DNA of 64,000 bases, taken from NCBI GenBank assembly GCA_036417435.1, contig JAZAQT010000247.1, positions 62,001 to 126,000 on the forward strand, written 5' to 3'. The stretch is from Inia geoffrensis. Taxonomy: Eukaryota; Chordata; Mammalia; Artiodactyla; Iniidae. Both the position numbers and the translations under genes were made by a program. Below the pieces are notes generated by a model. The model had not been told where the DNA came from. It did no database searches and saw nothing but the letters and a program-made list of their open reading frames with translations. Shown here in pieces: positions 13,401-24,003 of this stretch (the stretch's first letter is position 1; every line of letters begins with the position of its first letter).

Positions 13401-15683
13401 TCTAGCTTGGTTTTTTCTTTGTTCCAGGAAGCACCATGCACTTCTCCAGAGTGGCTGTTGGCAGTTTACATCCCGCCCATCAGCATAACAAGACTGCCGG
13501 TTCTCAATGGCCTGTCCTGCCTCTCTGGATTTTACACTTTTTTCGGACGGCCCTTTGGATCGGTGGGAAGTGAGACTTCCTTGTAGTGCGGATTTCTGTT
13601 GCAGGCTTGCTTGGTTGGCCAAAAAGGGCGTATGCGTTTTTTCCTGAATATATTCAGGAAAAAACGCATACGCCCTTTTTGGCCAAGTGCATCACCGTCG
13701 AACTGCTGCCTCTTTTCCTACTCTTTCAGAGCAATTCTTATCTACCCCCTGATATCTGTTTTCTGCAATTCTGCGTCGCGTTCAAGTCCTCTTCACAGCC
13801 TTCCTTCAATAAATTTTTGGATGATAGGGGTCATTTGGAACTCTGCAGGATTGTGAGTTACAGTGCCAAAAATCTCCTTTTCTCAACTCGCTTTCTTGTG
13901 AGCTGACCGCAAACCCGAAGATTTGCTTCAGGCCCTAATCTCGTTCCGGCATGGCACGCTGAGCCTTTGGTGAATTCTTCTTCTTGTAGGGAAATCAGAG
14001 TTCAATGTGCCCGTCCAAACACATCAAGTTAGCCGCTCATTTGTTCTCCTTATTCCTGTTCATCTTCCACAGAAATTGCAAACTGTGCCAAACAAGGGGT
14101 CAAAGGCACTGACTCTCCAAGTTGGGAGAATGTTAATATCGCATCTGGAATGGCGAACTCTAGTACCAGGGGGCGAAAATGGCGATGAGTTTATAATTTT
14201 GCCTGGTCACTTCGTGGACCATATTCTGGGTTTTCCATGCATATTTTAGCTGAAGGATAAATCCCTTAAACGTGGAGATTTGGGACCCGTGCAATGGGGA
14301 CCATGCACCATTACCTCAAATGGTCTGCATTCCCTCACCAATAGTATCAGCCCCAAGTGTCCAGCCTTATCTCTCCCACAGCTGTGGATGTAGAGGTGGT
14401 AAATCCAAGATTCCTCACAATCCCTGAAGGACTTATTTAAGAATTTCTCTCTATTTGACATTCCTTGTGTTTTCTTTATCAAATTTATTTTTATAAGGGG
14501 ATTTAGCTTATTTACACTGCTGTGTGTATGCTGCTGTACACAAATGATTTTCTTATGGAGACCTATAAATGTATGGGTTTTAATTTTCTTCATACTCAGG
14601 TATATTCCTGGGTTTTGAATACGGGGTGTAGAGTCCATTTGGTTGAGCAAGGAGTAGGTCTTGTCTAATATATATTTGGCTTATGGAATGGTATCTGTCC
14701 TAATGTCAACCTCTGGTTTTATGCAGCCTCCCCACTCTCCTTTCCCCTTAAGCAAGCATAAGTTTCTTTTGTAAATGTGAGACTCTGTTGTGTTTTGTAA
14801 TGCAGTTCACACGTAGCCGTGTTTACAGTCCCGGTATTAGTGATATCTTATGATGTTTCTTTTTCTGTGTGACTTATTTCACTTAGAATCATCATAACTA
14901 AATCCTCTCATTATGCTGCTACAGGTCTGTTGCCATTGATTTCATTGTTGAGTGTTATTCCATTGTAGGAATGTACCCCAACTTCTATATCCATTTTTCT
15001 CTTTCTGGGCTATTGAAGTTGTACCATAGTCAATGCTCCTGTACACAGAGCAGCCCCAAACTTTGGTGTGGCTGTGTCTTTTTCATTTAAATTTTCAGAA
15101 TCTATAACACCATAAGTGGAAGTGCCCTAGGCTCTCTAGCCTGTTTTTTTCTTTGTTCAAGGAAACACCATCCACTTCTCCAGAGAGGCTGTTGGCAATT
15201 TACATCCCGCCCATCAGCATAACAAGGCTGCCTGTTCTCCATGGTATGTCCTGCATCTCTGGATTTTACACTTTTTTTGGACGGCCCTTTGGATCGGTGG
15301 GAAGTGAGACTGCCTTGTAGGGCGGATTTCCATTGCAGGCTTGCTTGGTTGGCCAAAAAGGACGTATGCGTTTTTTCCTGAATATATTCAGGAAACAACG
15401 CATACGCACTTTTTGGCCAAGTGCATCACTGTCGAACTGCTGCCTTTTTTCCTACGCTTTCAGAGCAATTCTTATCTACCTCCTGATATGTGTTTTCTGC
15501 AATTCTGCGTCGCTTTCAAGTCCTCTTCACAGCCTTCATTCAATAAATTTTTGGATGATAGGGGTCATTTGGAACTCTGCAGGATTGTGAGTTACAGTGC
15601 CAAAAATCTCCTTTTCTCAACTCGCTTTCTTGTGAGCTGACCGCAAACCCGAAGAATTGCTTCAGTCCCTAATCTCGTTCCGG
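10475..15683. repeat. 5,202-bp three-monomer higher-order repeat, copy 2
   Basis: Tandem partner of the preceding unit, with palindromes at 11882, 13615 and 15349. The junction lies inside CTCGTTCCGG(T/C)ATGG in segment U, at the same monomer phase on both sides, as expected from unequal crossing-over between homologous monomers three units apart. At most of the seven differences this copy carries the base common in other monomers (for example 11353 G, 12093 A). That suggests most of the new mutations arose in copy 1. Confidence 0.95.
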
Positions 15684-17078
15684 CATGGCATGCTGAGCCT
15701 TTGGTGAATTCTTCTTCCTGTAGGGAAATCAGAGTTCAATGTGCCCGTCCAAACATAACGAGTTAGCCGCTCATTGGTTCTCATTCCTGTTCATCTTCCA
15801 CAGAAATTGCAAACTGCGCCAAACAAGAGGTCAAAGGCACTGACTCTCCAAGTGGGGAGAATGTTAATATCGCATCTGGAACGGCGACCTCGAGTACCAG
15901 GGGGTGAAAATGGCGATGAGTTTTAGAATTTTTGCCTGATCACTTCGTGGACCATATTCTGGGTTTTCCATGCATATTTTAGCTGAAGGATAAATCCCTT
16001 AAACGTGGAGATTTGGGACCCGTGGAATGGGAACCATGCACCATTACCTAAAAGGGTCTGCATTCCCTCAGCAATACTATCAGCCCCAAGTGTCCAGCCT
16101 TGTATCTCCCCCAGCTGTGTATGTAGAGAGAAATCCAGGTTTCATCACAAGCCCTGAATGAAAGAGTTAAGAATTTCTCTCTATTTCACTGTTTTTGTGT
16201 TTTGTTTTTGCAATTTATTTTTATAATAGGATATAGCTAATTTTCACTGGTGTGTTTGTGCTGCTGTACACACACATGATTCTATTACAGCGACCTACAA
16301 ATACATGGGTTTTAAGTTTCTTCGTGGTCAGGTATATTCCTAGGCAGTGAATACAGGATGTCAAGTCCATTTCGTTGAGCAAGGTGTAGGTCTTGTCTAG
16401 TATATATTTGGCTTATGGAATGGTATCTGTACTAATTTCAACCTCTGCTCTTATACAGCCTCCCAACTCACCTTTTCCATTAAGCAACCTTAAGTTTCTT
16501 TGGTAAATGTGAGACTATTGTGTTTTGTCATACAGTTCATGTGTAGCCGTGTTTACATTCTGGTATTAGTGATAACTTATGATGTTTCTTTTTCTGTGTG
16601 ACTTATTTCACTTAGAATCATCGTACGTAAACCACTTATTATGCTGCTATGGGCCTGGTGACATTAATTTCATTGCTGAGTAATATTCTATTGTACTTAA
16701 GTACCACAACTTCTATATCTATTTTTTCTCTTTCTGGGCTATTGAAATTGTACCATAGTCGAGGTTCTTGTAAACAGAGCAGCCCCAAACTTTGGGGTGG
16801 CTGTGTCTTTTTCAGTTGAATTTTCCTAATCTGTAGGACCATAAGTGGAAGTGCCCTCGGTTTTGTAGCTTGGTTTTTTTATATGTTTCAGAAAACACCA
16901 TATACTTCTCCAGAGTGGCTGTTGGCAATTTACATCCCACCCAACAGCATAAAAAGGCTGCCTGTTCTCCACTTTCTGTCCTGCCTCTCTGGATTTTACA
17001 ATTTTTTCAGACAGCTCTTTTGAGCATTGGGACGTGAGACTTCATTGTAGTGCGGATTTCCATTGCAGGCTTTCTTGG

Positions 17079-17150
17079 TTGGCCAAAAAGGCTGTATGCA
17101 TATTTTCCTGAATATAATCAGGAAAAAATGCATATGCTCTTTTTGGCCAT
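17079..17150. repeat. Decayed palindrome, array 1 edge
   Basis: The centre is CCTGAATATAATCAGG and the arms carry several unpaired changes (GGCTGTATGCATATTTT against AAAAAATGCATATGCTC). The length is still 72 bp. It shows the palindrome drifting when the monomer is no longer homogenised. Confidence 0.85.
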
Positions 17151-18828
17151 GTGCATCACTGTTGAAGTTGTGCCTCTTTCCCTATGCTTTAAATGAAATT
17201 CCAATCTATCACTTGAAATCGCTTTCCTGCAATTCTCCCTCGCTTTCAAGTCTTCTTCGCATCCTTACTTCAATATATTTCTGGATGATAGCAGTCATTT
17301 GTAACTCTGCTGTTTTGTGAATTACAGTTCCTCTGAGCTCCTTTTTTCAGCTCCCTTTCTTGTGAGCTGACTGAAAAACTGCAAGATTGCTTCAATCCAT
17401 ATTCTTGTTTTCAGGCGACTTGCTGAGCCTTTGGTTAATACTTCTTCCTCATGTGAAATGAGAGTGAAATGTGCCCATCAAAGCCCTTACGGCTAATTTT
17501 TCATTGTTTCTCCCTCTTCCCATTCATCCTCTGTACTAATTGCAGACTGTGCAAAACAGGAAATTAAAGGCATTGACTATGCAAGTGGTGTGATTGTTAG
17601 TAAAGCGGCTGGAAGGTCGATCCTGTGATCCAGTAGAGGAAAAATGAGGTGCGTTTTAGAAACCTTTCCCAATCACATGGTATACCATCTGTTGGGTTTC
17701 TCATGCATGGTTTCGCTGTAAGAAGATTCCCTTAAACCTGGAGTGTTGTGACCCATGGAATGAGTAGCTTTAAGTATTATATTAGAGGTTCGGCATTTGC
17801 TCACCAAAGCTAACCAATCCTCACAGCCCCATGTGTCCAGCCTTATGTCTTATCCAGCTATGGGTTTATATGTGATCAATCCACTTTGCATCACAGCCCC
17901 TGAATCAATTTTGTACGAGTGTTTCTCTCTTTCTTTGTCTCTGTGTTTTGTTTTTAAAATTTATTTTTATAATGGTGTTTAGCTGATTATCACTGCTGTG
18001 TTTGTGCCACTCTGCACACACTTGAGTCCCTTATGGAGATATATCAATACATAGGTTTTAAGATTCCTACTACTCACATATATTCCTCTGTGGTGAATAG
18101 GGTGTGTTGAGGCCAGTTCATTGAGCAAGGTGTAGATCTTGTCTATTACGTATTTGGTTTATTGAATGGTATCTGTGTTCATTTCAAACTCTGATTTTAT
18201 GCATCACCCCACCTCACCTTTCCCCTTAAGCTGACATAAGTGTGTTTTCTAAATGTGAGACACTCTTGTTTTGTAATTCAGTTATTGTGCAGTCATATTT
18301 ACATTCCCTCTATGAGTGATATCTTATGATATGTTTCTTTTTCTGTGTGACTTAACTCAAGCAGTATCATCGAAACTCAATCCACTCTTTATGCTTCTAC
18401 TAGCCTTATTACATTGATTTCATAGTGAAGAGATAATCCATTGTGCGTAAGTACCACACCATCCTTATCCATTGTTCTCTTTCCTGGGGTATTTAAGGTG
18501 TACTGAAGTCGAGGTTCTTGTAAACAGAGCAGCCCTAAACTTTGCTGTGCCTGTGTCTTTTTGATTTTTAGACTTCCCTAGATATGCTCCTGTGATTGCA
18601 AGTGCCCTATGCTCTGTAGCTCTGCTTTTTAGATGATTTACAAACCAGGATACACTTCTCCAGAGTGCGACTTCTCAGTTTACACACAGCCCATCAGTGT
18701 ATAAAGGCTGCCTGTTCTCCATGGCCTGTCCTGCATTTCTGCGTTTTACAATTTTTTCGGATGGCCCTTTTGACCGGTGGGAAATGAGACTTCTTTGGTG
18801 TGCAGATTTGCATTGCTTGCTTTCTTGG

Positions 18829-18900
18829 TTGCCCATAAAGTGCATATGCGTGTTTTCCTGAATATATTCAGGAGAAAATGCATACGCCCTTTTTGGCCAA
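18829..18900. repeat. Last palindrome of array 1
   Basis: The left arm is altered at its outer end (TTGCCCATAAAGTGCATATG), while the right arm is near consensus (CATACGCCCTTTTTGGCCAA). Satellite homology ends only ~24 bp beyond it, so the array boundary is very close to the palindrome. Confidence 0.85.
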
Positions 18901-18924
18901 CTGCACCATTTTAGAAATCCTGCC

Positions 18925-19054
18925 ACCTTGGGCCTTGGGATGTAGGCAGAGTGCGAACTTTAGATGATTGATGCCGTCAGGGTCAGAAGCACTCACCAAC
19001 GGCTTCCCTTAGGTTACATTTTAACTGTCCTTGATAGATGATGTTAATAAAAAT
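18925..19054. other. Unassigned sequence at island start
   Basis: No similarity to the satellite, no open frame of note and no repeat family recognised. It begins directly after the last recognisable satellite bases (CTGCC) and includes TTGGGCCTTGGGATGTAGGC. Confidence 0.5.
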
Positions 19055-19225
19055 ATCTATTCTTTTTCAGATTTTTTCCCCTTACACGTTATTGCAAAAT
19101 ATTGAGTGTAGTTCCCTATGCTATATAGTAGTTCCTTGTTGATGATCTACTTTATACATAGCAGTGTGTATGTGTTAATCCCAAACTGTTAATTTATCCC
19201 TCCTCCCACTTTCCCTTTTGGTAAT
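19055..19225 (-). mobile_element. L1 3' UTR fragment, antisense
   Basis: The order of motifs on the + strand fits the antisense of a cetartiodactyl-type L1 3' UTR: CTTTTTCAGATTTTTTCCCC, then TATTGAGTGTAGTTCCCTATG, then CTATATAGTAGTTCCTTGTTG, then GTTAATCCCAAACTG, then CCCTCCTCCCACTTTCCC. Only about 170 bp remain and both ends are truncated, with no poly(A)/poly(T) tract and no obvious target-site duplication. The family assignment is from memory of L1 3' UTR organisation. Confidence 0.75.
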
Positions 19226-20559
19226 AATAAAGTATAAGATTTTATACTTCTCAGAAATGGGGGAGCTGAAACAGAGGTATAATTTTCAATGGAAAAACAT
19301 TTAAAACAAGATTGAAGCTTTAACCAAGATTATTAGATGTGCATCCTTGGAAAGAAATCACTTCATTTCTCTAATATTGACCTGACAAATAAGACAAATC
19401 TTTTCACTGAACTTGCTTATAATAGAATGATGGAAATATAAAATGGAAGTGTTAGAAACATCTTATTTTACCCGAGCCTTATACACTGTTCTATGTTAAT
19501 TACAGTTTGGCTCACACATCTGTTTATTGAAGTTACAATGTTATCAATTTCTGTTACTGATCCTCCACAATGGACCCCAACAAGTATCCCCCTGCCCAGT
19601 GTCATTGGAGCCAACAGATCGAGACTGAGTTTGGTTCAGAAGCAAAGGAAACTATATTTTGATCAGAGAATGGAGAAGTGAGAGAATGCGCTACCCCACA
19701 GGCTGTGTGTTGGCCTGCTGTGTACAGGTCCTGTCAGAGTCAGTGGGAGAGAGGGGGCGGAGCTCTCAGAGGCCGGGTTGGATGCAGCTCAGGCTCTATA
19801 TCTTGGAGCCTGCACTGGGCCCCAGGAGCTGAAGTGTCGACCCAGCCATTCTGCAGTAGGAAATCTGGTCGGAAGTGCCGGGTGTGGCAGCTCTGCATGC
19901 GGGAACCTAGGAGCACTTGAAATTAGACAAATCACAAAGGATAACAAAGGTTAGACTTTATTTTATTGCCCAGATTCTATTTTTATCTCCCAGGGATTTT
20001 TAATGGGCTTTGCTGGTGACAAAGCCCTCCTCTGCCTTTTGTCCCGTTCCTCATTCTTGGAGTGCTGAGTGTGCAGACCCCTCTTCTGTAACTGCTGAGT
20101 GCTGAGTTGGGAGCCCTCATACCCGGGGATGAGGGTCAGAACTTCCCCCCAGCAGCCTCCAGGTGAGATTCATTGTCCCCAGAGCTGCTGCCTCCCTGCT
20201 CGTCCACCTGAGTACCAGCATAGGAAGTGTTATAGATTCTAATGACCTTTAAGGGTACAGGAAAGGGATGTGCAGAGACAATGTGGAGGCAGGTTTTACC
20301 CCACCGCACATTTGTTAGGCCACCTTAGGCTGACCGTTTCTGCCAGCCTAGATGCTCTGACCAGCAGTCTTTGTTTTCTTCAATTAGGCCCCTGAATTAA
20401 TGTAAAAACAGTACCAGGTGTCAGAGCCTTGCCTGCTCAACTCCCAGTCAGTCCAGGGTCAGTGGTGATACAACACCATGATGGACACTGAGTCAACAGC
20501 CTTTTGAGGTAGCCAGGACTGCAGCTGGTCTTATTGGCCACCATCACCACGGTGGCTGT
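19226..20559. other. Unassigned stretch, AT-rich then GC-richer
   Basis: 19,226-19,490 is AT-rich with no recognisable element. From about 19,655 to 19,920 it is GC-rich (AGAGAGGGGGCGGAGCTC at about 19,750). An 80-codon frame sits at 19,678-19,920 but has no recognisable domain and no supporting start context. From 19,920 to 20,560 there are no long frames. Because it lies downstream of the antisense pol remnant, part of it could be eroded retroviral sequence (3' pol, env or LTR), but I see no motif that proves it. Confidence 0.4.
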
Positions 20560-21780
20560 AGGCTTTTCTATGGTGACAATGTGATATATGGTTCCCCTGC
20601 CAAGCTTATTAGCTCCCCTCTGGGTGCAGTAAGCCCTGAAAGCTGTAGTCTACTCTTTTTGACACACTCTTGTTGTTTTCTGAGAGAAACTCCAGGTAAA
20701 GTGATGGTTACACGAGTTGCCATGGGGCCCCATTGCCCCCAGTTGTCTTTCTGGAGGTTGGAGTTGGAGGGTCTCCTCACTCGAGGTCAGTGTGCCAATG
20801 GAGCGAACCCTGCAACCTCAGGGCATGTTTGGTGGTTAGGATCAACACATGGGGTCCTTTTCCCTTAGGAGGGAGGTGGCCTTTCAGGCTGCTGATTTCC
20901 AGGTTTTTAGATACTGCCAGTATCCTGGCCAGATGTGGTGGTGGACCAAGCCCCTTGGTGACTGTAGTTTATCCTACCTGGTTAGCATTCTTGCGTTGTT
21001 CCTTTTCAAGTGGTCCCAGTTTTGGCACTAATACTCCAATGGCAATTCACCTTTCACCAGGAATGTAAAGGTCAAAGGGTTTAGCTAAATTAGGGAGTTC
21101 CAGGTCAAGGGTCTGAATTGACCGCTCTTTCCATTCTTGAAAGACCACTTCTGGATTCTATTCAAAAGGATCATCATCTTTTCCTTTCAGTGTTTCATAT
21201 AGAGGCCCAGCTATTAGACTGTAGTTCGGGATCCAGATGCAGCAAACCCCAGCCTCCCCAGGAACTCCTAAGCTGTCTTCTACTTTTAGAAGGTCTAAGG
21301 CTGCAAATGGTTTCTTCCCTTTCCTGGGATGGGCTTCTCAGACCTTCTGTGAGAACGAAGCCCAGGCAGGTCTCCTTAGTGTGTGATATTTGAGCTTTTT
21401 CTTGGACAACTTCTATCCTATATTGGCTTGGTAGTTCAGAGGCCTCCTTAGTAGAGCTGGCGATCAGATTGGTGTCTGCATATTGAAGGAGGGTTTCCTT
21501 TTCCAGAGGTAGAACTTTTAGGTCTTTAGCTAAGCTTTCCCAAAGATGGTGTGGGAATTTTTATACCCTTGGGACGAGGCGGCCCAGCAGTATTATTTTT
21601 GTTGTATGTTGAGTCCTGCCAGTCACGAGGCAAAATTTCTTGTGACTCTGGGACTAATGGAATACAAAAGAAGGCATCATTGAAGTCTAATACAGAACAC
21701 CATGTCCTGGTGGTTGGTAGAATGACTAGCAGTGTGTAGGAATTAGGAACTACTGGAGGTATACCCTCGGTGGCATAACT
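20560..21780 (-). pseudogene. pol: Degenerate gammaretrovirus-like pol (RT to RNase H), antisense
   Basis: On the minus strand a frame at 21,526-21,891 contains a stretch typical of the fingers/palm of a gammaretroviral reverse transcriptase, including PNSYTLL and the motif-A-like VLDFNDAFF (about 21,667-21,693), with the conserved aspartate kept. Further downstream in antisense, at 21,471-21,482, the position of the catalytic YxDD box reads YADT, so the second catalytic aspartate is lost. After that come WIPNYSLIAGPLYETLKG, as in the connection region, and KPFDLYIPGER (about 21,050-21,085), as at the start of the RNase H domain. An in-frame TGA follows at 21,047-21,049, with more stops and frame changes beyond it. 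I see no gag, protease, integrase or env that I would defend, and no paired LTRs. This is an old, inactive endogenous retroviral fragment, probably ERV1 class. Confidence 0.8.
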
Positions 21781-22240
21781 GTCCTGACATCCTTTACCAG
21801 GTCCCCAGCGGCCAATTTGTCTCTCGTGGTCAGGCAATTTCCAGGATATGGAGCTCACCTGGGCAGGTACCTCACCCCCACCCCAGCTCATTGGGCTCTC
21901 CTGGTCAAGCCCCTCCCAGGATACAGATCTACCCTTGCAGGTACCGTGGCAGGGCTGGGCAAAGAGGAACCGTGCCCATAGCCCTCATTGCAGAGCAACC
22001 TCAGCTCACCTGTCTCTCAGAGCTGACACAGAGCACCTCAGAGCAGGACTTGAACTAACAAACAGCAGCTCCGACATGTCTGTGACCCTGGGCATCACTC
22101 TGCAGGGCCTCCCTCTGCCTGGTCTTCCAGACACTTCCACTGCACCCAGGGCACCAAGCCGCTGCCTCCAGCCACCACTCACCCCTCCTCTCCCTGACTT
22201 CTCTGTCCCTCTCATTAGGAGACGATTTTCTTGAAGCTGT
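21781..22240. other. Unassigned GC-rich stretch upstream (antisense) of the pol remnant
   Basis: By position this would hold gag/protease if the provirus were intact, but neither strand shows a retroviral motif I recognise. Frames of 128 codons (+, 21,848-22,234) and 81 codons (-, 22,006-22,251) overlap each other on opposite strands, have no domain, and are low-complexity rich in P, S, R and G. I treat them as chance frames in GC-rich DNA. Confidence 0.4.
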
Positions 22241-22389
22241 CTCCCACTCATGGGTCAGATAAAATGATTAGAAAACAAGCCAGAGCTGCAGCCCCTTGTG
22301 TATCCGGACTTTCAAGAGCCTACACCTGTTGCTTGGAGATGGCCCGTTCATCAAGGTCAATTTTCTGCAACTGTGAGCCCCTGAGTAAT

Positions 22390-22470
22390 GAGGATTGGCT
22401 GACCTGTGCAGCCTGACCAATCGGGCCAGCCCTCCCCAGGTGTGCATGTTTTGAGGTCAATATAAACACC
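22390..22470 (+). promoter_or_regulatory. CCAAT/TATA promoter-like stretch, possibly a solo LTR
   Basis: In canonical order and spacing on the + strand: an inverted CCAAT box (ATTGG, 22,394-22,398), a CCAAT box (22,417-22,421) and TATAAA (22,461-22,466), about 40 bp apart, followed by a GC-rich start region. This layout is typical of class I LTR U3/R promoters and of some cellular promoters. Its direction is opposite to the neighbouring pol remnant, so it would belong to a separate insertion. No LTR boundaries (TG...CA with a duplication) could be fixed. Confidence 0.35.
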
Positions 22471-23128
22471 GCACCAGGCAGCAAGAGCCCCTGCAGCTCT
22501 GCGTGAAACCATATTCTCTGCCCTGTCATTAGTCTTGGGGCTGGGCTGGTGGGAGGGATTGAGAGGCCACGGCTTTGTGAGAGGCCTAGTGTGAGTTGGG
22601 CTCTGCTGGACTTTCTGCAGCAGTTTCCAGGCTGCCACCTGCTATAGAAGAGGATGTGTCACCTATAACTGCTGCTGGAGTTTCTCCCTGGGCAGAGGTG
22701 AGGGAGGAAAAAAAGCAGTGGGGGCGGGACAGGAGGGGTTTCTCAGGCAGGGAAATGGAAGGCTTCCAGAAGAGCACCCAGGGCCAGGACCATCCTGGCT
22801 GGCCTGCAGGCACCAAGTCGGCCGGCATGCTATCGCTTGTGTGGCTCAACGGCCCTTCCTCTAGGCTTTCAAGTCCTTGCACATATTCAGGTGTTTTACC
22901 TGGGAAGGGTGGGAACAGTTCAGCAGCAGCTAGCCTGGGCCTCAGCTCACGTTTACTCACAGAGGTCTCGGCACAGTCCCCCAGCTTTACAATGAGGACA
23001 CTTGTTGTGTGGGGGCTGCTGGTTGAATGGGAGATGATTCCCCTCACTGACCATCTTCAGAATGGTTTACAACTGGAGCAAGTGCCCTGATACGGTTTTC
23101 CTCTGTGTAACTGGTGGTTTCTGTTTAG
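22471..23128. other. Unassigned GC-rich unique sequence
   Basis: Contains long overlapping frames on both strands (164 codons + at 22,596-23,090; 153 codons - at 22,586-23,047). Mutual overlap on opposite strands, the absence of any recognisable domain, and a location between transposon remnants make coding unlikely. It ends at a run of about 19 T (23,129-23,147). Confidence 0.4.
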
Positions 23129-24003
23129 TTTTTTTTTTTTTTTTTTTCTTTATTTTGGGTTCTAGGTAGATTTTATTCCTCTTTTTTGTATTTACAGATA
23201 TAAGCATGGAAATAATGTATTCATATAAATGCACGTATGTGAAGGGAAGAACCTTTTTTTCTGTTTTGTTTTTTAAATTTTGAAATATATTTTAGTTTTT
23301 TATACAGCAGGTTTTTATTGGTTATCTATTTTACACTTGGTTATCTATTTATCTATTGGTTATCTATTTTATACATATAAATGCCAATCTGAATCTCTCA
23401 ACTCCTCCCACCACCTAACCCCCACAGCTTTCCCCACTTGATGTCCATATGTTTTTTTCTCTACATCTGTTGCTCTATTTCTGCCTTGCAAACTGGTTCA
23501 TCTGCACAATTTTTCTAGGTTCCACATATATGCATTCATATACAATATTTGTTTTGCTCTTTCTGACATACTTCACTCTCTATGACAGTCTCTAGATCCA
23601 TTGACATCTCTACAAATGATCCAACTTCATTCATTCTTATGGCTGAATAATATTCCATTTTATATATGTATCATCTCTTTATGCATTCATGTGTCTGTGG
23701 ACATTTAGGTTGCTTCCATTACCTGGCTATTATAGTGATGCAATGAACTTTGTGGTGAAAGCCTCCTCTTTATTTTTGTTTTTTTTCCTGGATATATGCC
23801 CAGGAGTGAGATGGCTGGATCATATGGTAACTTATGGTTAGTTTTTAAGGAACCTCCATGCTGTTCTCTATTGTAACTGTATCAATTTACATTCCCAACA
23901 ATAGTGGAAGAGGTTTCCTTTTCTCCACACCATTCGAGCATTTGTTGTTTGCAGAATTTCTGATAATGCCCATTCTAACAGGTGTGACGTGATACTTCAT
24001 TGT
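23129..24003 (-). mobile_element. 5'-truncated L1, antisense (3' UTR and ORF2 C-terminus)
   Basis: A T-run at 23,129-23,147 may be the poly(A) tail in antisense. Clear L1 homology begins near 23,301 (TATACAGCAGGTTTTTATTGG). It continues through CATATGTTTTTTTCTCTAC, CTTTCTGACATACTTCACTC, GGCTGAATAATATTCCATTT, GACATTTAGGTTGCTTCCAT and GGATATATGCCCAGGAGTG. It ends with CAATTTACATTCCCAACAAT and TAACAGGTGTGACGTGATAC. In L1 terms these are the 3' UTR and then the end of ORF2, read backwards. Around 23,317-23,366 the motif GGTTATCTATT is locally multiplied (three copies), a small expansion inside the element. It breaks off at about 24,003 directly against satellite array 2 and shares GTTGAGT with it. 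It is a useful in-window reference for the L1-derived half of the satellite. Confidence 0.9.

Larger units (their letters stand above)
1..18924. repeat. Satellite array 1, ~1,735-bp monomers
   Basis: Head-to-tail tandem array, all monomers in the same orientation; it continues off the left edge of the window. Phase can be read from the 72-bp palindrome that ends each unit. These begin at 1474, 3210, 4945, 6680, 8413, 10147, 11882, 13615, 15349, 17079 and 18829, giving spacings of 1736, 1735, 1735, 1733, 1734, 1735, 1733, 1734, 1730 and 1750. The first nine units are close to one another; the last two are clearly decayed. The array stops about 24 bp after the last palindrome. Overlapping ORFs of 60-134 codons recur at the monomer period in several frames and are by-products of the repeat. 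The monomer length is compatible with the common cetacean satellite, but that identity is a recollection, not a match I made. Confidence 0.97.
15684..18924. repeat. Decaying edge of array 1
   Basis: The satellite continues in register but degrades towards the island. Up to about 16,100 it is near consensus. From about 16,100 to 17,150 many substitutions and small indels appear, and the monomer ending at 18,900 is the most diverged. CpG sites are preferentially lost: the palindrome arm CGCATACGCCC becomes TGCATATGCTC at about 17,129, and TGCGTCGCGTTC becomes CTCCCTCGCTTTC. The palindromes at 17079-17150 and 18829-18900 are recognisable but imperfect. Similarity ends at CTGCC near 18,924, after which the sequence is unrelated. 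This is the pattern expected where unequal exchange no longer homogenises the ends of an array. Confidence 0.9.

Noticed and set aside
22586..23090. Overlapping 164-codon (+) and 153-codon (-) frames in the island
   Set aside because: Opposite-strand overlap in GC-rich DNA, no recognisable domain, no splice or promoter evidence for a gene.
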